Source of the DNA: an uncultured Collinsella sp.
Lineage (GTDB): Bacteria > Actinomycetota > Coriobacteriia > Coriobacteriales > Coriobacteriaceae
NCBI GenBank assembly: GCA_958407995.1
Contig: CATYJU010000003.1
Coordinates: 1 to 64,000, forward strand
DNA: 64,000 nucleotides
Direction: 5' to 3'
In this document: one piece after another, positions 18,418-27,011 of the stretch
Position numbering within the stretch: the first letter of the stretch is position 1
Layout of the letters: every line of letters starts with the position of its first letter
The notes under the pieces: model-generated
What the model was told of the DNA's origin: nothing
The model's database searches: none
Seen by the model: only the letters and a program-made list of their open reading frames with translations
Position numbers and translations under genes: made by a program

Positions 18418-19125
18418 ATGACTGACCACGTTTTAGACCGAGCGCAGCTAGCCGAAGCCGTCGGCAACGATATTGCCGACATGGCCCATTTTTGGATGCT
18501 GCGGAAGTTCCAGTTTTTGGAGCCGGCGCGCGAACAGTTCGAGATCATTGTCGACCCGTGGCTCAGCTATTGCACCGAGCCTTCGCAAAACGAAATCATG
18601 GCCTACAACATGGCATTTACCGATTGGCTGCTCTTCGAGCGCCCCTATCGCCATGGCAAGACGCTGCTCGAGCTGTATGTTGAAGAGCCGCCGACATCGC
18701 TTTCGCCTGCCTCGCTCAAGCGGCTCGAGCAGGTACGCGACACGCAGTATTTCTCGCGCTTTGGCATTTTGGACAAGGATCCTGCGACTGGTATGGTCGC
18801 GCTGAAGGACACGCGCACCGACTGTCGCTTTGATGTCTACGACCCGCATATCGTGCAAAAGGAGCATTGGAGCGACGGAGCGATTGCGGTGCGCCTCGCC
18901 TGCGTCGACGATGTCTGGCTGACGGCGGGACAACTCTATCTGTATGACATCGCACGCCTGAGTGACACGGCGGTCGATGGACCGGGTGCGGTGCATCCGG
19001 AGGACCTGCAGGATGGCTTTGACACCTCGTGCATCAGTTTCTTCTTGCGTCTGGTCCGCGACATCATGGGCGCCCAGGGGCGGTACGTAAAGTCGCTCAA
19101 CATCTACGAGCAGGAGTGGGAGTAG
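18418..19125 (+). CDS. Hypothetical protein (235 aa)
   Basis: No family recognised. The 235-residue soluble protein is acidic and rich in aromatic residues (FWMLRKFQFLEPAREQFEIIVDPW near the start, described here as an aromatic/acidic block at 22-46). It has no signal peptide, membrane segment or obvious catalytic motif. The central part (about 95-180) looks like beta-strand-rich sequence with short charged turns. The ATG follows a strong GAGGAGG. It stands alone between two repeat-bearing gaps. Confidence 0.8.
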   Translation: MTDHVLDRAQLAEAVGNDIADMAHFWMLRKFQFLEPAREQFEIIVDPWLSYCTEPSQNEIMAYNMAFTDWLLFERPYRHGKTLLELYVEEPPTSLSPASLKRLEQVRDTQYFSRFGILDKDPATGMVALKDTRTDCRFDVYDPHIVQKEHWSDGAIAVRLACVDDVWLTAGQLYLYDIARLSDTAVDGPGAVHPEDLQDGFDTSCISFFLRLVRDIMGAQGRYVKSLNIYEQEWE

Positions 19126-19371
19126 GGGATGTTACTGGTGTCGCTCTGCTGCCCCTGACTTTGTCTCAATCTGTAACGTTTGGCGGCTGTTTGGGCCCGT
19201 AACTGTTACAGATCGAGACATTCCCCTGATGTTGCTGGGGTGGGGCTGCAACGTATTCCGTCCCCCCCCACATCCCCTCTTCCCTCCGTTAACCGATATG
19301 TCCGCAGCAATCCTGCCGCGCTGGATAATAATGGACAGATGTTCAAGTTTTCTGAGGGGGAGGAGCTCGAT
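19126..19371. other. Intergenic region before the amidohydrolase gene
   Basis: It contains a P55 repeat (19164-19218) and a C-rich run at 19260-19275. No gene was found; the promoter of the amidohydrolase gene is not obvious. Confidence 0.4.
19164..19218. repeat. 55-nt palindromic repeat (P55), copy 2
   Basis: Left arm TCTCAATCTGTAACG and right arm TGTTACAGATCGAGA, 25 nt between, same orientation as copy 1. Confidence 0.85.
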
Positions 19372-20742
19372 ATGGCGTCTGCCGATCGTTCTACGTTGTT
19401 TATCAATGCGACCATTCTGGATGGTTCGGAGCATATGGAGCCGCAACCCGATATGGCCGTGGCCGTTGAGCGCGGTGTCATCACATGGATGGGGCCGAGT
19501 GCTGTGGCGCAGGCGCCCGCGGGTGCCGAGGTTATCGACCTGGGTGGTGCGTATCTCATGCCCGGTCTCATCAATATGCACGTGCACCTGTGCGGCTCGG
19601 GCAAGCCTGTCTCGGCCGGCGATGCGGGCGCGCTGATGAAGAAGCTCGATAATCCCGTGGGCCGCACCATCGTCCGCCGCATCCTCAAAGGCAGTGCCCA
19701 GCAGCAGCTAGCAAGCGGCGTGACCACGGTGCGCGGCGCGGGCGACCCGCTGTTTGCCGATCTGGCCGTGCGCGATGCTATCGATGCCGGCAAGTATCAG
19801 GGTCCTCGCCTGGTGGCGCCGGGAACGGGCATCACGGTGCCGGGCGGCCATGGTGCGGGCCTGTTCGCCCAGGTGGCCAACAGTCCCGCCGAGGCAGCCG
19901 AACAGGTGCGCGACCTGTATGCGCGTGGTGCCGACGTCATTAAGCTGTTCGTGACGGGCGGCGTGTTCGATGCGACCGAGGTGGGCGAGCCGGGCGTGCT
20001 GCGTATGCCAGTGGAGGTTGCCGCGGCGGCATGCAAGGCGGCGCACGATATGGGCCTTCCGGTTATGGCCCATGTCGAGAGTACCGAGGGCGTGAAGGCC
20101 GCGCTTGAGGCCGGCGTTGACACGATTGAGCACGGCGCTCCGTTGACACCCGAAATCTTGGAGCTGTACCGTGGCGCCGCGGGCACGCAGCTCGAGGGGC
20201 GTGCTCCGAGTGTGACCTGCACTATCAGCCCGGCGCTGCCGTTTGTATTGCTCGACCCGGAAAAGACCCATTCTACCGATACGCAAAAGAAGAACGGCGA
20301 CATCGTGTGCTCGGGCATCATCGAGAGCGCCCGTGCCGCACTGGAAGCTGGCGTTAAGGTGGGCCTTGGCACGGACTCAAGCTGCCCGTTCGTGACGCAG
20401 TATGACATGTGGCGCGAGGTCGCCTATTTTGCCAAGTATGTCGACGTGAGCAACGCCTTCGCACTGCATACAGCCACGCAGGTTAATGCCGAGCTGCTGG
20501 GGCTGGGCGGCGATACTGGCGCGATCGAGTGCGGCAAGGCTGCCGATATCTTGGTAACGCGCGAGAATCCTCTCGATAATCTGTGCGCTCTGCGTGAGCC
20601 GATGCACGTGATGTGTCGCGGCGATCTGGTGCGCAACCTCAAGGTGAAGCGCATCCTCGAGGTGGACGCCGAGCTCGACGCGATTATGGCCATGCCTGCC
20701 GAGGCGTTGGCCGAGGAGCTTGCCCGCGATGGCGTGGCGTAA
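19372..20742 (+). CDS. Amidohydrolase family protein
   Basis: Metal-dependent hydrolase of the amidohydrolase superfamily (456 residues). It has the HxH metal motif in LINMHVHLCGSG (about residues 62-73), a likely carboxylated Lys in DVIKLFVTGG (about 188), metal His residues near VMAHVES and IEHGAPL, and the catalytic Asp in GLGTDSS. The arrangement is closest to the prolidase/imidazolonepropionase-like branch. The substrate cannot be told from the sequence. The ATG at 19372 follows GGGGGAGGAG. No pathway genes lie beside it. Confidence 0.85.
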   Translation: MASADRSTLFINATILDGSEHMEPQPDMAVAVERGVITWMGPSAVAQAPAGAEVIDLGGAYLMPGLINMHVHLCGSGKPVSAGDAGALMKKLDNPVGRTIVRRILKGSAQQQLASGVTTVRGAGDPLFADLAVRDAIDAGKYQGPRLVAPGTGITVPGGHGAGLFAQVANSPAEAAEQVRDLYARGADVIKLFVTGGVFDATEVGEPGVLRMPVEVAAAACKAAHDMGLPVMAHVESTEGVKAALEAGVDTIEHGAPLTPEILELYRGAAGTQLEGRAPSVTCTISPALPFVLLDPEKTHSTDTQKKNGDIVCSGIIESARAALEAGVKVGLGTDSSCPFVTQYDMWREVAYFAKYVDVSNAFALHTATQVNAELLGLGGDTGAIECGKAADILVTRENPLDNLCALREPMHVMCRGDLVRNLKVKRILEVDAELDAIMAMPAEALAEELARDGVA

Positions 20743-20792
20743 GCGCGCGATATGGCGATGCGAAAAAGGGACAATCCTTTTGTCATAATCAG

Positions 20793-20828
20793 AAAAAGCC
20801 GAGGTCCCGGTGCGAGGCCTCGGCTTTT
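20793..20828. terminator. Bidirectional terminator
   Basis: AAAAGCCGAGG and CCTCGGCTTTT form a stem with T-runs on both strands, between the plus-strand amidohydrolase and the minus-strand zinc-ribbon gene. Confidence 0.85.
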
Positions 20829-20849
20829 ATTTGTCCTATGGTGTAGCGG

Positions 20850-21323
20850 CTATGAGCGCGTCTCCATCTTGGCGTGGCACTTGGGGCAGGTGACGCGAAT
20901 CTTGCCCTTGCCCTTGGGGACGGAGAGCATCTGGCCGCAGTTGGGGCACTTGAGGTATGCCGTGGTCTTGCGACCCTTCCACATCTTCTTGGCCGTGCGC
21001 TTGGCACGTTCAAAGTCTTCCTTGCTAGTACCGGCTGCGCGCGAGGCGTTGGCCGCTGCAGCTCCGCCGCCCAAGCTAGCTACAAACTTGCCCAAGCCGG
21101 GTACGTTTGCAGTCGCGGCGACAAAGGCCTCGTTCTCCTTGCGACGTGCATCGATATTTTTGGACAGGCCGCGCAGCACGCCAATCACGATTACGGCGAT
21201 GGCAATCCAGCTGAGCCACTGGATACGAGCCATCGAACCGATCATGGCGATGATAATGCCTGCGAAGCCCATCACGATGGTGAGTTCGTCAGCGCCATTG
21301 CGGCCCTTCATAAAGTCATTCAT
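20850..21323 (-). CDS. Membrane-anchored zinc-ribbon protein
   Basis: A 157-residue protein with two close membrane segments (about 14-30 and 34-52), a basic linker and a C-terminal zinc ribbon made of two CPxC knuckles (CPNCGQ and CPKCHAK). The ribbon should be cytoplasmic. No function is known; such proteins often bind nucleic acid or act as membrane adaptors. It is a single gene reading toward a shared terminator. Confidence 0.75.
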   Translation of the reverse strand: MNDFMKGRNGADELTIVMGFAGIIIAMIGSMARIQWLSWIAIAVIVIGVLRGLSKNIDARRKENEAFVAATANVPGLGKFVASLGGGAAAANASRAAGTSKEDFERAKRTAKKMWKGRKTTAYLKCPNCGQMLSVPKGKGKIRVTCPKCHAKMETRS

Positions 21324-21378
21324 GCAAATTGCCTTTCATTCGATATGCCGCACGCCTTTATACCCGATTTAGAGCAAG

Positions 21379-21425
21379 GGGGACAGGTTAATCTGCACCA
21401 ATGTGGTGCAAACGTACCTGTCCCC
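21379..21425. repeat. 47-nt palindromic repeat (P47), copy 1
   Basis: Ends GGGGACAGG and CCTGTCCCC. The inner stem TGCACCA/TGGTGCA surrounds ATG. The length of 47 nt equals the copy at 32138-32184. It lies just 3' of csoR and could end the copper transcript. Confidence 0.85.
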
Positions 21426-21435
21426 AATGCCCCAA

Positions 21436-21708
21436 TTACTTGGAGAGTTTGTCGACGACGCGTTCGATTTCGGCGAGTTTGGCGGCTTTGAGGTCTTCGT
21501 CGCCCGATTCGATTGCCGAAGTCACGCAGCCCTCGATATGCGCCTTGAGCACGTCGGCGTTAATGCGCGCGAGGAGCGCCTGTGTTGCCATGAGCTGCGT
21601 GGAGATGTCGACGCAATAGCGGTCCTCATCGACCATCCGCAAGATGCCGTCGATCTGGCCGCGTGCCGTTTTGAGCATGCGGGTCACCGATTTGTGGTCT
21701 GCCATCAT
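21436..21708 (-). CDS. csoR: CsoR-family copper-sensing repressor
   Basis: All-helical DUF156/CsoR repressor of 90 residues that releases operator DNA when Cu(I) binds. The metal ligands follow the Cys-His-Cys pattern: Cys in DRYCVDI (about 31), His in LKAHIEGC (about 56) and Cys (about 60). The start at 21708 uses GAGGA a few bases ahead. It reads in the same direction as copA and copZ but is separated from copZ by a P67 repeat, so it may have its own promoter. The candidate operator is at 24607-24625 upstream of copA. Confidence 0.9.
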   Translation of the reverse strand: MMADHKSVTRMLKTARGQIDGILRMVDEDRYCVDISTQLMATQALLARINADVLKAHIEGCVTSAIESGDEDLKAAKLAEIERVVDKLSK

Positions 21709-21750
21709 GGCGGGTCCTCGTTTCTGGTCGATCTTCCGGATGTCCCCGTC

Positions 21751-21817
21751 AGTTGCGGTGAAATACGGACTGTTTAAGGGCCTAGGGCGGCTCAACAGTC
21801 CGTATTTCACCGCAACT
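21751..21817. repeat. 67-nt palindromic repeat (P67), copy 2
   Basis: Arms AGTTGCGGTGAAATACGGAC and GTCCGTATTTCACCGCAACT pair over 20 or more bases and include ACTGTT/AACAGT. It is inserted between copZ and csoR within the copper gene set. Confidence 0.88.
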
Positions 21818-21840
21818 TCTGAGGGGGCAGGTGGCGCCTG

Positions 21841-22062
21841 CTACGCGGCGGTTACGGACAGGGCATGGAATTTCTCGCCGGCGCCCTCGACGGCGGCGGC
21901 GAGCTGCTCGGCGGTCACGGTGTCGGCGCACTCTACCTGGACGGTCTGGGTCTCGTGATCGGCGTCGGCGTCGGTCACGCCGGCCACGTTGAGCAGCGCC
22001 GTCTCGACGGTGGCATCGCAGTGGCCGCACATAAGGCCGGAAGTCTTGATCGTGTAACGCAT
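21841..22062 (-). CDS. copZ: Copper chaperone (HMA domain, CopZ-like)
   Basis: A 73-residue heavy-metal-associated domain with the Cu(I)-binding GLMCGHCDA motif near residues 9-17. It would pass copper to the CopA pump encoded just upstream. The start at 22062 is chosen for the AGAGAGGAA site on the minus strand and the normal HMA length. The 147-bp gap to copA contains a nested hairpin. Confidence 0.9.
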   Translation of the reverse strand: MRYTIKTSGLMCGHCDATVETALLNVAGVTDADADHETQTVQVECADTVTAEQLAAAVEGAGEKFHALSVTAA

Positions 22063-22091
22063 GGGTATTCCTCTCTGTTGTGTCGGCTTTC

Positions 22092-22177
22092 CCAGGCACC
22101 CGACCTTGACCTTCAAACCGTCGCTCGCGTACCAAAGTACGCGTCGCTCCTCTTTCAGGTCAATCTCGGGTACCTGG
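22092..22177. repeat. Nested hairpin in the copA-copZ gap
   Basis: Outer arms CCAGGCACCCGA and TCGGGTACCTGG pair (one G-T), then TTGACCT and AGGTCAA pair, and an inner seven-base hairpin CGCGTAC-CAAA-GTACGCG sits at the tip. The 86-nt element resembles the other long hairpins in design but only one copy is seen in this window. Confidence 0.75.
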
Positions 22178-22209
22178 AAAACCCGTTCTAAATGAACGTA
22201 ATAGTGATC

Positions 22210-24549
22210 CTATTTTGCCACTTTAGGCATAAAGGATTTTAAGCGCAGGGCATTGGACACGACGCAGACGCTCGACAGGCTCATCGCCGCGGCGCCAAAC
22301 ATCGGCGAGAGCTGCCACCCGGTGAGCGGGAAGAACACGCCCGCCGCCAGCGGAATGCCGATGCCGTTGTAGAACAGCGCCCAGAACAGGTCCTGCTTGA
22401 TGTTGCGGATCGTGGCGCGCGAAAGCTCGATGGCGCGGGCGACGTCCATGAGGTCGCTGCGCATGAGTACCACGTCGGCGCCCTCCTTGGCGATGTCGGC
22501 GCCGGTGCCGATGGCAAGGCCCACGTCGGCGCGCGCCAGGGCGGGGGAGTCGTTGATGCCGTCGCCCACCATGGCAACCATGCTGCCCGCATCCTGCAGC
22601 TCGCGCACGTGGCGTTCCTTGTCGGCGGGGAGGACGTCGGCGATGACCTGCTTGCTGTTCAGTCCCACGCGGCGGGCGATTGCTTCGGCAGTGACGCGGT
22701 TGTCGCCGGTGAGCATGCGCACGTCGACGCCAAGCGAGCGCAGTGCGGCGATGGCCCCGGCGCTCGTCTCCTTGACCTCGTCAGCCACGGTAATGGTGCC
22801 GGCAAGCTCGCCGTTCTTGGCAAAGAACAGCGGCGTCTTGCCCTCGGCGGCAAATTGTTCGGCAAGACCCGCGGGCACGGTAACGCCCAACTCGTTCATC
22901 AGGCGCACGTTACCAGCGGCAATGGCGTTTTGCCCTTCGCGCGCCGTAACGCCTCGTCCGGGCACGGCGGCAAAGTCCTCGACCATGCGCGCGACGATCC
23001 CGCGTGTCTCGCACTCGGCCATAATCGCCTCGGCCAGCGGGTGCTCGCTCGAGCGCTCCAACGCGGCGGCCAACTTGAGCAGTGCCTTTTCGCTCATGGC
23101 GGGCGAGCCGTCAGCGCGCGTGGCTACCACGATATCGGTCACGGCAGGCTTGCCGCGGGTGACCGTGCCCGTCTTATCGAGCACCACGGTGCCCACGCTG
23201 CGCAGGTTCTCCAGCGCCTCGGCGCTCTTAAACAGAATGCCCATCTCGGCGCCCTTGCCGGTGCCGACCATAATGGCGACGGGCGTGGCCAGGCCCAGCG
23301 CGCACGGGCAGCTGATCACCAGCACGGCGACGGCGGAGGTAAGCGCTTCGTTGATGCTTCCGGTCAGCACCATCCACACCACAAAGGTTACGGCCGAGAT
23401 TGCGAATACTACGGGCACGAACACGCCGGCGACCTTGTCGGCCATGCGGGCGATGGGCGCCTTGGTGGCGTTGGCGTCCTCGACGAGCTGGATAATCTTG
23501 GCGAGCGACGTGTCGGCGCCCACACGCGTGGCGCGGAAGGTAAACGAGCCCGTGCGGTTGACCGTGGCCGCGTTGACAGTGTCGCCGGCGGTCTTCTCCA
23601 CGGGAATGGACTCGCCGGTGAGCGCGCTCTCGTCCACGGCCGAGCTGCCCTCGAGCACCACGCCATCGACGGGGATGGACTCGCCGGGGCGCACGCGCAG
23701 GACCTGGCCGGGAAGGATGGCGTCGACATCGACGGTGGTTTCGGTGCCGTCCTCTGCCACGACGGTCGCGGTCTTGGGCGCCAAGTCGATGAGCGCCTCG
23801 ATAGCGCCGCCGGTCTTGGATTTGCTGCGTGTCTCGAGATATTTGCCCACGGTGACGAGCGACAGGATTGTGCCGGCGCTCTCAAAATACAGGTTGTCCA
23901 TGCTCGTCATCATGGCCTCGTGGACCTGACCCGCGGCTAGCTGGTCGGCCATGATGAACATGGCGTAGAGCGACCAGGCGATGGAAGCAGTGGCGCCCAC
24001 GGCAATAAGGGCGTCCATGGTAGGCGCGCCGTGCGTAAGCGATTTAAACCCGTTGATAAAGTATGCGTCGTTGACGTAGACGATGGGAATGAGCAGGACG
24101 AGCTCGGTGAGCGCGAGCGTCATGCTGTGGGTGTGGTCGGTGAAGACGCCGGGCAGTGGCCAGCCGAGCATGTGCCCCATGCCTATGTAGAACAGTGGGA
24201 TGAGGAATACGATCGAGATGATGAGGCGGGTGCGCATGGCAGAGGCGGCGGCCTCCAACTTTTTGGTGGGCGACTCCATATGGGCGGCGCCGGACCTGGC
24301 TTGCGCACTTCCGCTTTGGACAGCGTCGGTGCCCGTGCTGACGGGCGAGGCCGAGTAGCCAGCGCGATCGACAGCGCTGCAGATATCGTCGGGGGAGACC
24401 TGCGCGGGGTCATAGTCGACCATCATGGAACCGGCGAGCAGGTTGACCGCGACGCTTTGGACGCCGTCGAGCTTGCTGACGGCGCGGTCCACGTGCGCCT
24501 GGCAAGCGGCGCACGTCATGCCGCCCACGTCGAACTTATCTTGAGCCAT
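22210..24549 (-). CDS. copA: Copper-translocating P-type ATPase CopA
   Basis: P1B-type ATPase of 779 residues that exports Cu(I). It has one N-terminal HMA domain (GGMTCAACQAH), eight membrane helices, the CPC metal site in TM6 (ISCPCALGLATP), the phosphorylated Asp in DKTGT, the phosphatase motif and the hinge GDGINDSPAL. The ATG follows AAAGGAG on the minus strand. It is the first gene of the copper set, with a CsoR-type operator upstream. Confidence 0.96.
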   Translation of the reverse strand: MAQDKFDVGGMTCAACQAHVDRAVSKLDGVQSVAVNLLAGSMMVDYDPAQVSPDDICSAVDRAGYSASPVSTGTDAVQSGSAQARSGAAHMESPTKKLEAAASAMRTRLIISIVFLIPLFYIGMGHMLGWPLPGVFTDHTHSMTLALTELVLLIPIVYVNDAYFINGFKSLTHGAPTMDALIAVGATASIAWSLYAMFIMADQLAAGQVHEAMMTSMDNLYFESAGTILSLVTVGKYLETRSKSKTGGAIEALIDLAPKTATVVAEDGTETTVDVDAILPGQVLRVRPGESIPVDGVVLEGSSAVDESALTGESIPVEKTAGDTVNAATVNRTGSFTFRATRVGADTSLAKIIQLVEDANATKAPIARMADKVAGVFVPVVFAISAVTFVVWMVLTGSINEALTSAVAVLVISCPCALGLATPVAIMVGTGKGAEMGILFKSAEALENLRSVGTVVLDKTGTVTRGKPAVTDIVVATRADGSPAMSEKALLKLAAALERSSEHPLAEAIMAECETRGIVARMVEDFAAVPGRGVTAREGQNAIAAGNVRLMNELGVTVPAGLAEQFAAEGKTPLFFAKNGELAGTITVADEVKETSAGAIAALRSLGVDVRMLTGDNRVTAEAIARRVGLNSKQVIADVLPADKERHVRELQDAGSMVAMVGDGINDSPALARADVGLAIGTGADIAKEGADVVLMRSDLMDVARAIELSRATIRNIKQDLFWALFYNGIGIPLAAGVFFPLTGWQLSPMFGAAAMSLSSVCVVSNALRLKSFMPKVAK

Positions 24550-24593
24550 GGCTTCTCCTTTCTGTGGTTCGGTATTGGAATTGTTAACCTGCC

Positions 24594-24625
24594 GATACTA
24601 TACACCCATACCCCCTGGGGGTGGC
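24594..24625 (-). promoter_or_regulatory. CsoR-type operator and -10 element of copA
   Basis: A GC-rich palindrome ACCCCC-T-GGGGGT (24610-24622) within CATACCCCCTGGGGGTGG matches the known form of CsoR operators. A -10 candidate TATAGT (minus strand, about 24597-24602) lies directly downstream, so repressor binding would block polymerase. Confidence 0.8.
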
Positions 24626-24655
24626 TGCTCAATCGGCGGTCGTCTTTGCCAAACA

Positions 24656-24710
24656 TCTCGATCTGTAACATCTAGACCGGTTTTTGGGTTCTAACTGTTA
24701 CAGATCGAGA
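24656..24710. repeat. 55-nt palindromic repeat (P55), copy 3
   Basis: The arms TCTCGATCTGTAACA and TGTTACAGATCGAGA are perfect inverted repeats, with 25 nt between. It lies between the copA promoter and the 3' end of the kinase gene. Confidence 0.9.
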
Positions 24711-24753
24711 CAATTGCCGGGGAGGGGTCCCGTCACGGCAAGACGCCCGCCGC

Positions 24754-26838
24754 CTAGATACAGAACCCGGGGATCACACAGGTTAGCTTGTTTGGCTTTT
24801 CCGCAGGCGTTGCGTACGTAAAGACGTCGCCGTCGTGCCCCACGCGGTTCATATAGAGCGTGCCTTCGCTCTCCGATGTGTCGGGGCTCACCGTGCGCTC
24901 CCACCAACAGGTGTCCTTGCCCTTCCACTGGCGGACCATCGTCTCGTTCGTGGAATACGGGCTCACCTTGAGCTCGCGGAAGAGCTGATACTCCTTGCCC
25001 TCGCCGTTGTAGATGTCTGCCAGGTAGTGATAGTCCTCGGTAAACGAATCGGGCGGTTGCGTACCGCACAGCTCGACCATGGCGGGCAGCCAAAGGGTTG
25101 CGGGCAACTCGCTCAGGCACGATGCGCTGTTGGCGGCGCCCACATTGTTCGAGACCTTCTTGACCCCTTTAATGAGCGCGCGCAACTCGTTGGGCAGCAG
25201 CTTAAGGCCGTCGCCGTTGAGCCATTCCCGCAGCTCGCAATCTGCCCAGCCGGCGCTCGGCGGTTCAGCCGCAGCGTTGCGCTCGGCAATACCCGCATCG
25301 AACATAAACGTCAGTCCGGCCTTGCCCGTCCCGTCCAGAAGCTCATCGTGGCGGATGCCCACAAGCTGCGCGCCAACCTGCAGCCCGTTGGTGAGCGTGA
25401 CACGCTTGGTACACGGATAGGGGATATGCCCATCGGCATCGAGCAGGTGATAGCGCTTGGCAATCTCGCGTGCCTCGCTACGGGTCTCGGTGGCCTTAAT
25501 CTTGAGCGAAATCTCCTGCAGCTGATCCCAGGTGTAGTCATCAAGTGAACCGCGGATGCCGTCAAGGTAGTCGGGGATGCCAAAGCCATGGGTCGCCGCC
25601 CCAATGACGCTGAGCCCCGCAACGGCTGCAACGACGCCACCGATAATAAAGCGGCGGCGGGTCATGGCATCGTGCCGGGCCTGCTCCAGGATCTCTCGCG
25701 CGCGCTCGCCGGCAACGTCGACCTTAAGGTGTGTACCGGAGTCGATGTCGATTGCGGCGTCACTGCCCGCGCCTTCGCGGCCCTCGGATTCGGCATCGGT
25801 GAGGTATGCCGAGAGCACCTCGAGCATCTGCTGCTCGGTGGGGCGATCGCCCTGTTCAACCGAGATACCTTTCATGATGATCTGGACAAGCGCTTTGTCG
25901 CCCTCGCAACGCGGCTCGAGCGGCGCCGGTTTTGTCTTGGTCTTTATGAGATAGAACGAGCCGGTTGCCGCAGCGCCCGTCGACTCGACATCGAACGGTT
26001 TACGACCGCTGTAGAGCTGGTACAGAATGCTCGAAAGCGCATAGACGTCGATGGCGGGCGAGCGGCGAAGGGCCGCGATGCCTTCGATATCCTGCGTGAG
26101 CATTTCGGGCGCGGCGTATGCGGGCGTGGCAAAGCGCCAGATGTCGGCACGTCGGGTGATCGTGTCATCGCTGAGGGCCATAGTGGCGGAGCCCATGTCG
26201 ATGAGGCAGGGGTCAAAGGAGCAGTCGGCAATCTGCTGCTCGAGCGTTCGGCTGGTGGTGCGGAACATGATATTGGCGGGCGACAGATCGCGATGGACGA
26301 CCGGATTCACGAGGCCTTGGGTCATCAAGAGCGCGCGAAGCACGGCGTTTCCGACGGCGGCGACCATCTGGGTGGTTAGCCCGCCCGAGGTATCGTGCGG
26401 AAGCAGGGGCAGCGCCTGCTTGAGCGAGGTGCCCTCGACCCACTCCATGAGGATGAGCGGGTCGTCCTCACAAGAGCCGTAGCCATAGACGCGCGGGAAC
26501 CCGCGCAGGTGCGAGACGGTGCACAGGTGACGGTACTCCTCGAACAGCGCGGCGGTGTTGGCCAGATGCGCGGCCGATTGCTCGGCGGAGCGATCGGGTG
26601 CCTGACCAGAAAGGATGGCGTTGTCTTTGAGCAGCTTGACGGCAAAGACCTCGCCGTTGGTGTTGGTTGCGCGCAGTACATGGCCGATGTTGCCGTTGCT
26701 GTGATGGTCCGTTTGCAGGATGAGCGTCATAAACCGGCGCTTGGCGTCGTCCTCGGCGCTGGGGTCGACCGCCACGGCGGTGTCGAACGTGTCGAGGCGG
26801 ATAAGTTTGTCGCCATAGGCGCTATCGGTAGTATCCAT
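24754..26838 (-). CDS. Membrane Ser/Thr protein kinase with extracellular DUF6273-like domain
   Basis: A 694-residue receptor-like kinase. The cytoplasmic kinase domain (about 40-345) has the ATP Lys in FAVKLL (68), the catalytic loop VHRDLSPANI (181-190) and the metal Asp in LIDMGSA, where DMG replaces DFG. It also has an APE motif near 243. A juxtamembrane linker follows, then one membrane segment (about 397-415). The extracellular C-terminus (about 480-694) resembles DUF6273, with an ELREWLNG block, LWLPAM and a final PGFCI. It lacks the PASTA repeats of the usual PknB. The FHA gene upstream on the same strand is the likely signalling partner. Confidence 0.85.
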   Translation of the reverse strand: MDTTDSAYGDKLIRLDTFDTAVAVDPSAEDDAKRRFMTLILQTDHHSNGNIGHVLRATNTNGEVFAVKLLKDNAILSGQAPDRSAEQSAAHLANTAALFEEYRHLCTVSHLRGFPRVYGYGSCEDDPLILMEWVEGTSLKQALPLLPHDTSGGLTTQMVAAVGNAVLRALLMTQGLVNPVVHRDLSPANIMFRTTSRTLEQQIADCSFDPCLIDMGSATMALSDDTITRRADIWRFATPAYAAPEMLTQDIEGIAALRRSPAIDVYALSSILYQLYSGRKPFDVESTGAAATGSFYLIKTKTKPAPLEPRCEGDKALVQIIMKGISVEQGDRPTEQQMLEVLSAYLTDAESEGREGAGSDAAIDIDSGTHLKVDVAGERAREILEQARHDAMTRRRFIIGGVVAAVAGLSVIGAATHGFGIPDYLDGIRGSLDDYTWDQLQEISLKIKATETRSEAREIAKRYHLLDADGHIPYPCTKRVTLTNGLQVGAQLVGIRHDELLDGTGKAGLTFMFDAGIAERNAAAEPPSAGWADCELREWLNGDGLKLLPNELRALIKGVKKVSNNVGAANSASCLSELPATLWLPAMVELCGTQPPDSFTEDYHYLADIYNGEGKEYQLFRELKVSPYSTNETMVRQWKGKDTCWWERTVSPDTSESEGTLYMNRVGHDGDVFTYATPAEKPNKLTCVIPGFCI

Positions 26839-26966
26839 GGCGTTCCTTTGTCTGGCATGGGTTGCCGCACGTATGCGTCGGCAGTGCGGCTATTGGTAAA
26901 GCACCATGATAGCCGCACTGTCAGCGTATGCCGCTGAGTATTGTCGTTTACGACGCAGAAGGTAGA

Positions 26967-27006
26967 AGACAAAAGACGGGCGGCGACCGTTTTTCGATCG
27001 CCACCC
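26967..27006 (-). terminator. Terminator of the FHA gene
   Basis: On the minus strand GGGTGGCGA and TCGCCGCCC pair and are followed by GTCTTTTG. It separates the FHA gene from the kinase gene, which therefore probably has its own promoter. Confidence 0.7.
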
Positions 27007-27011
27007 GCGCA

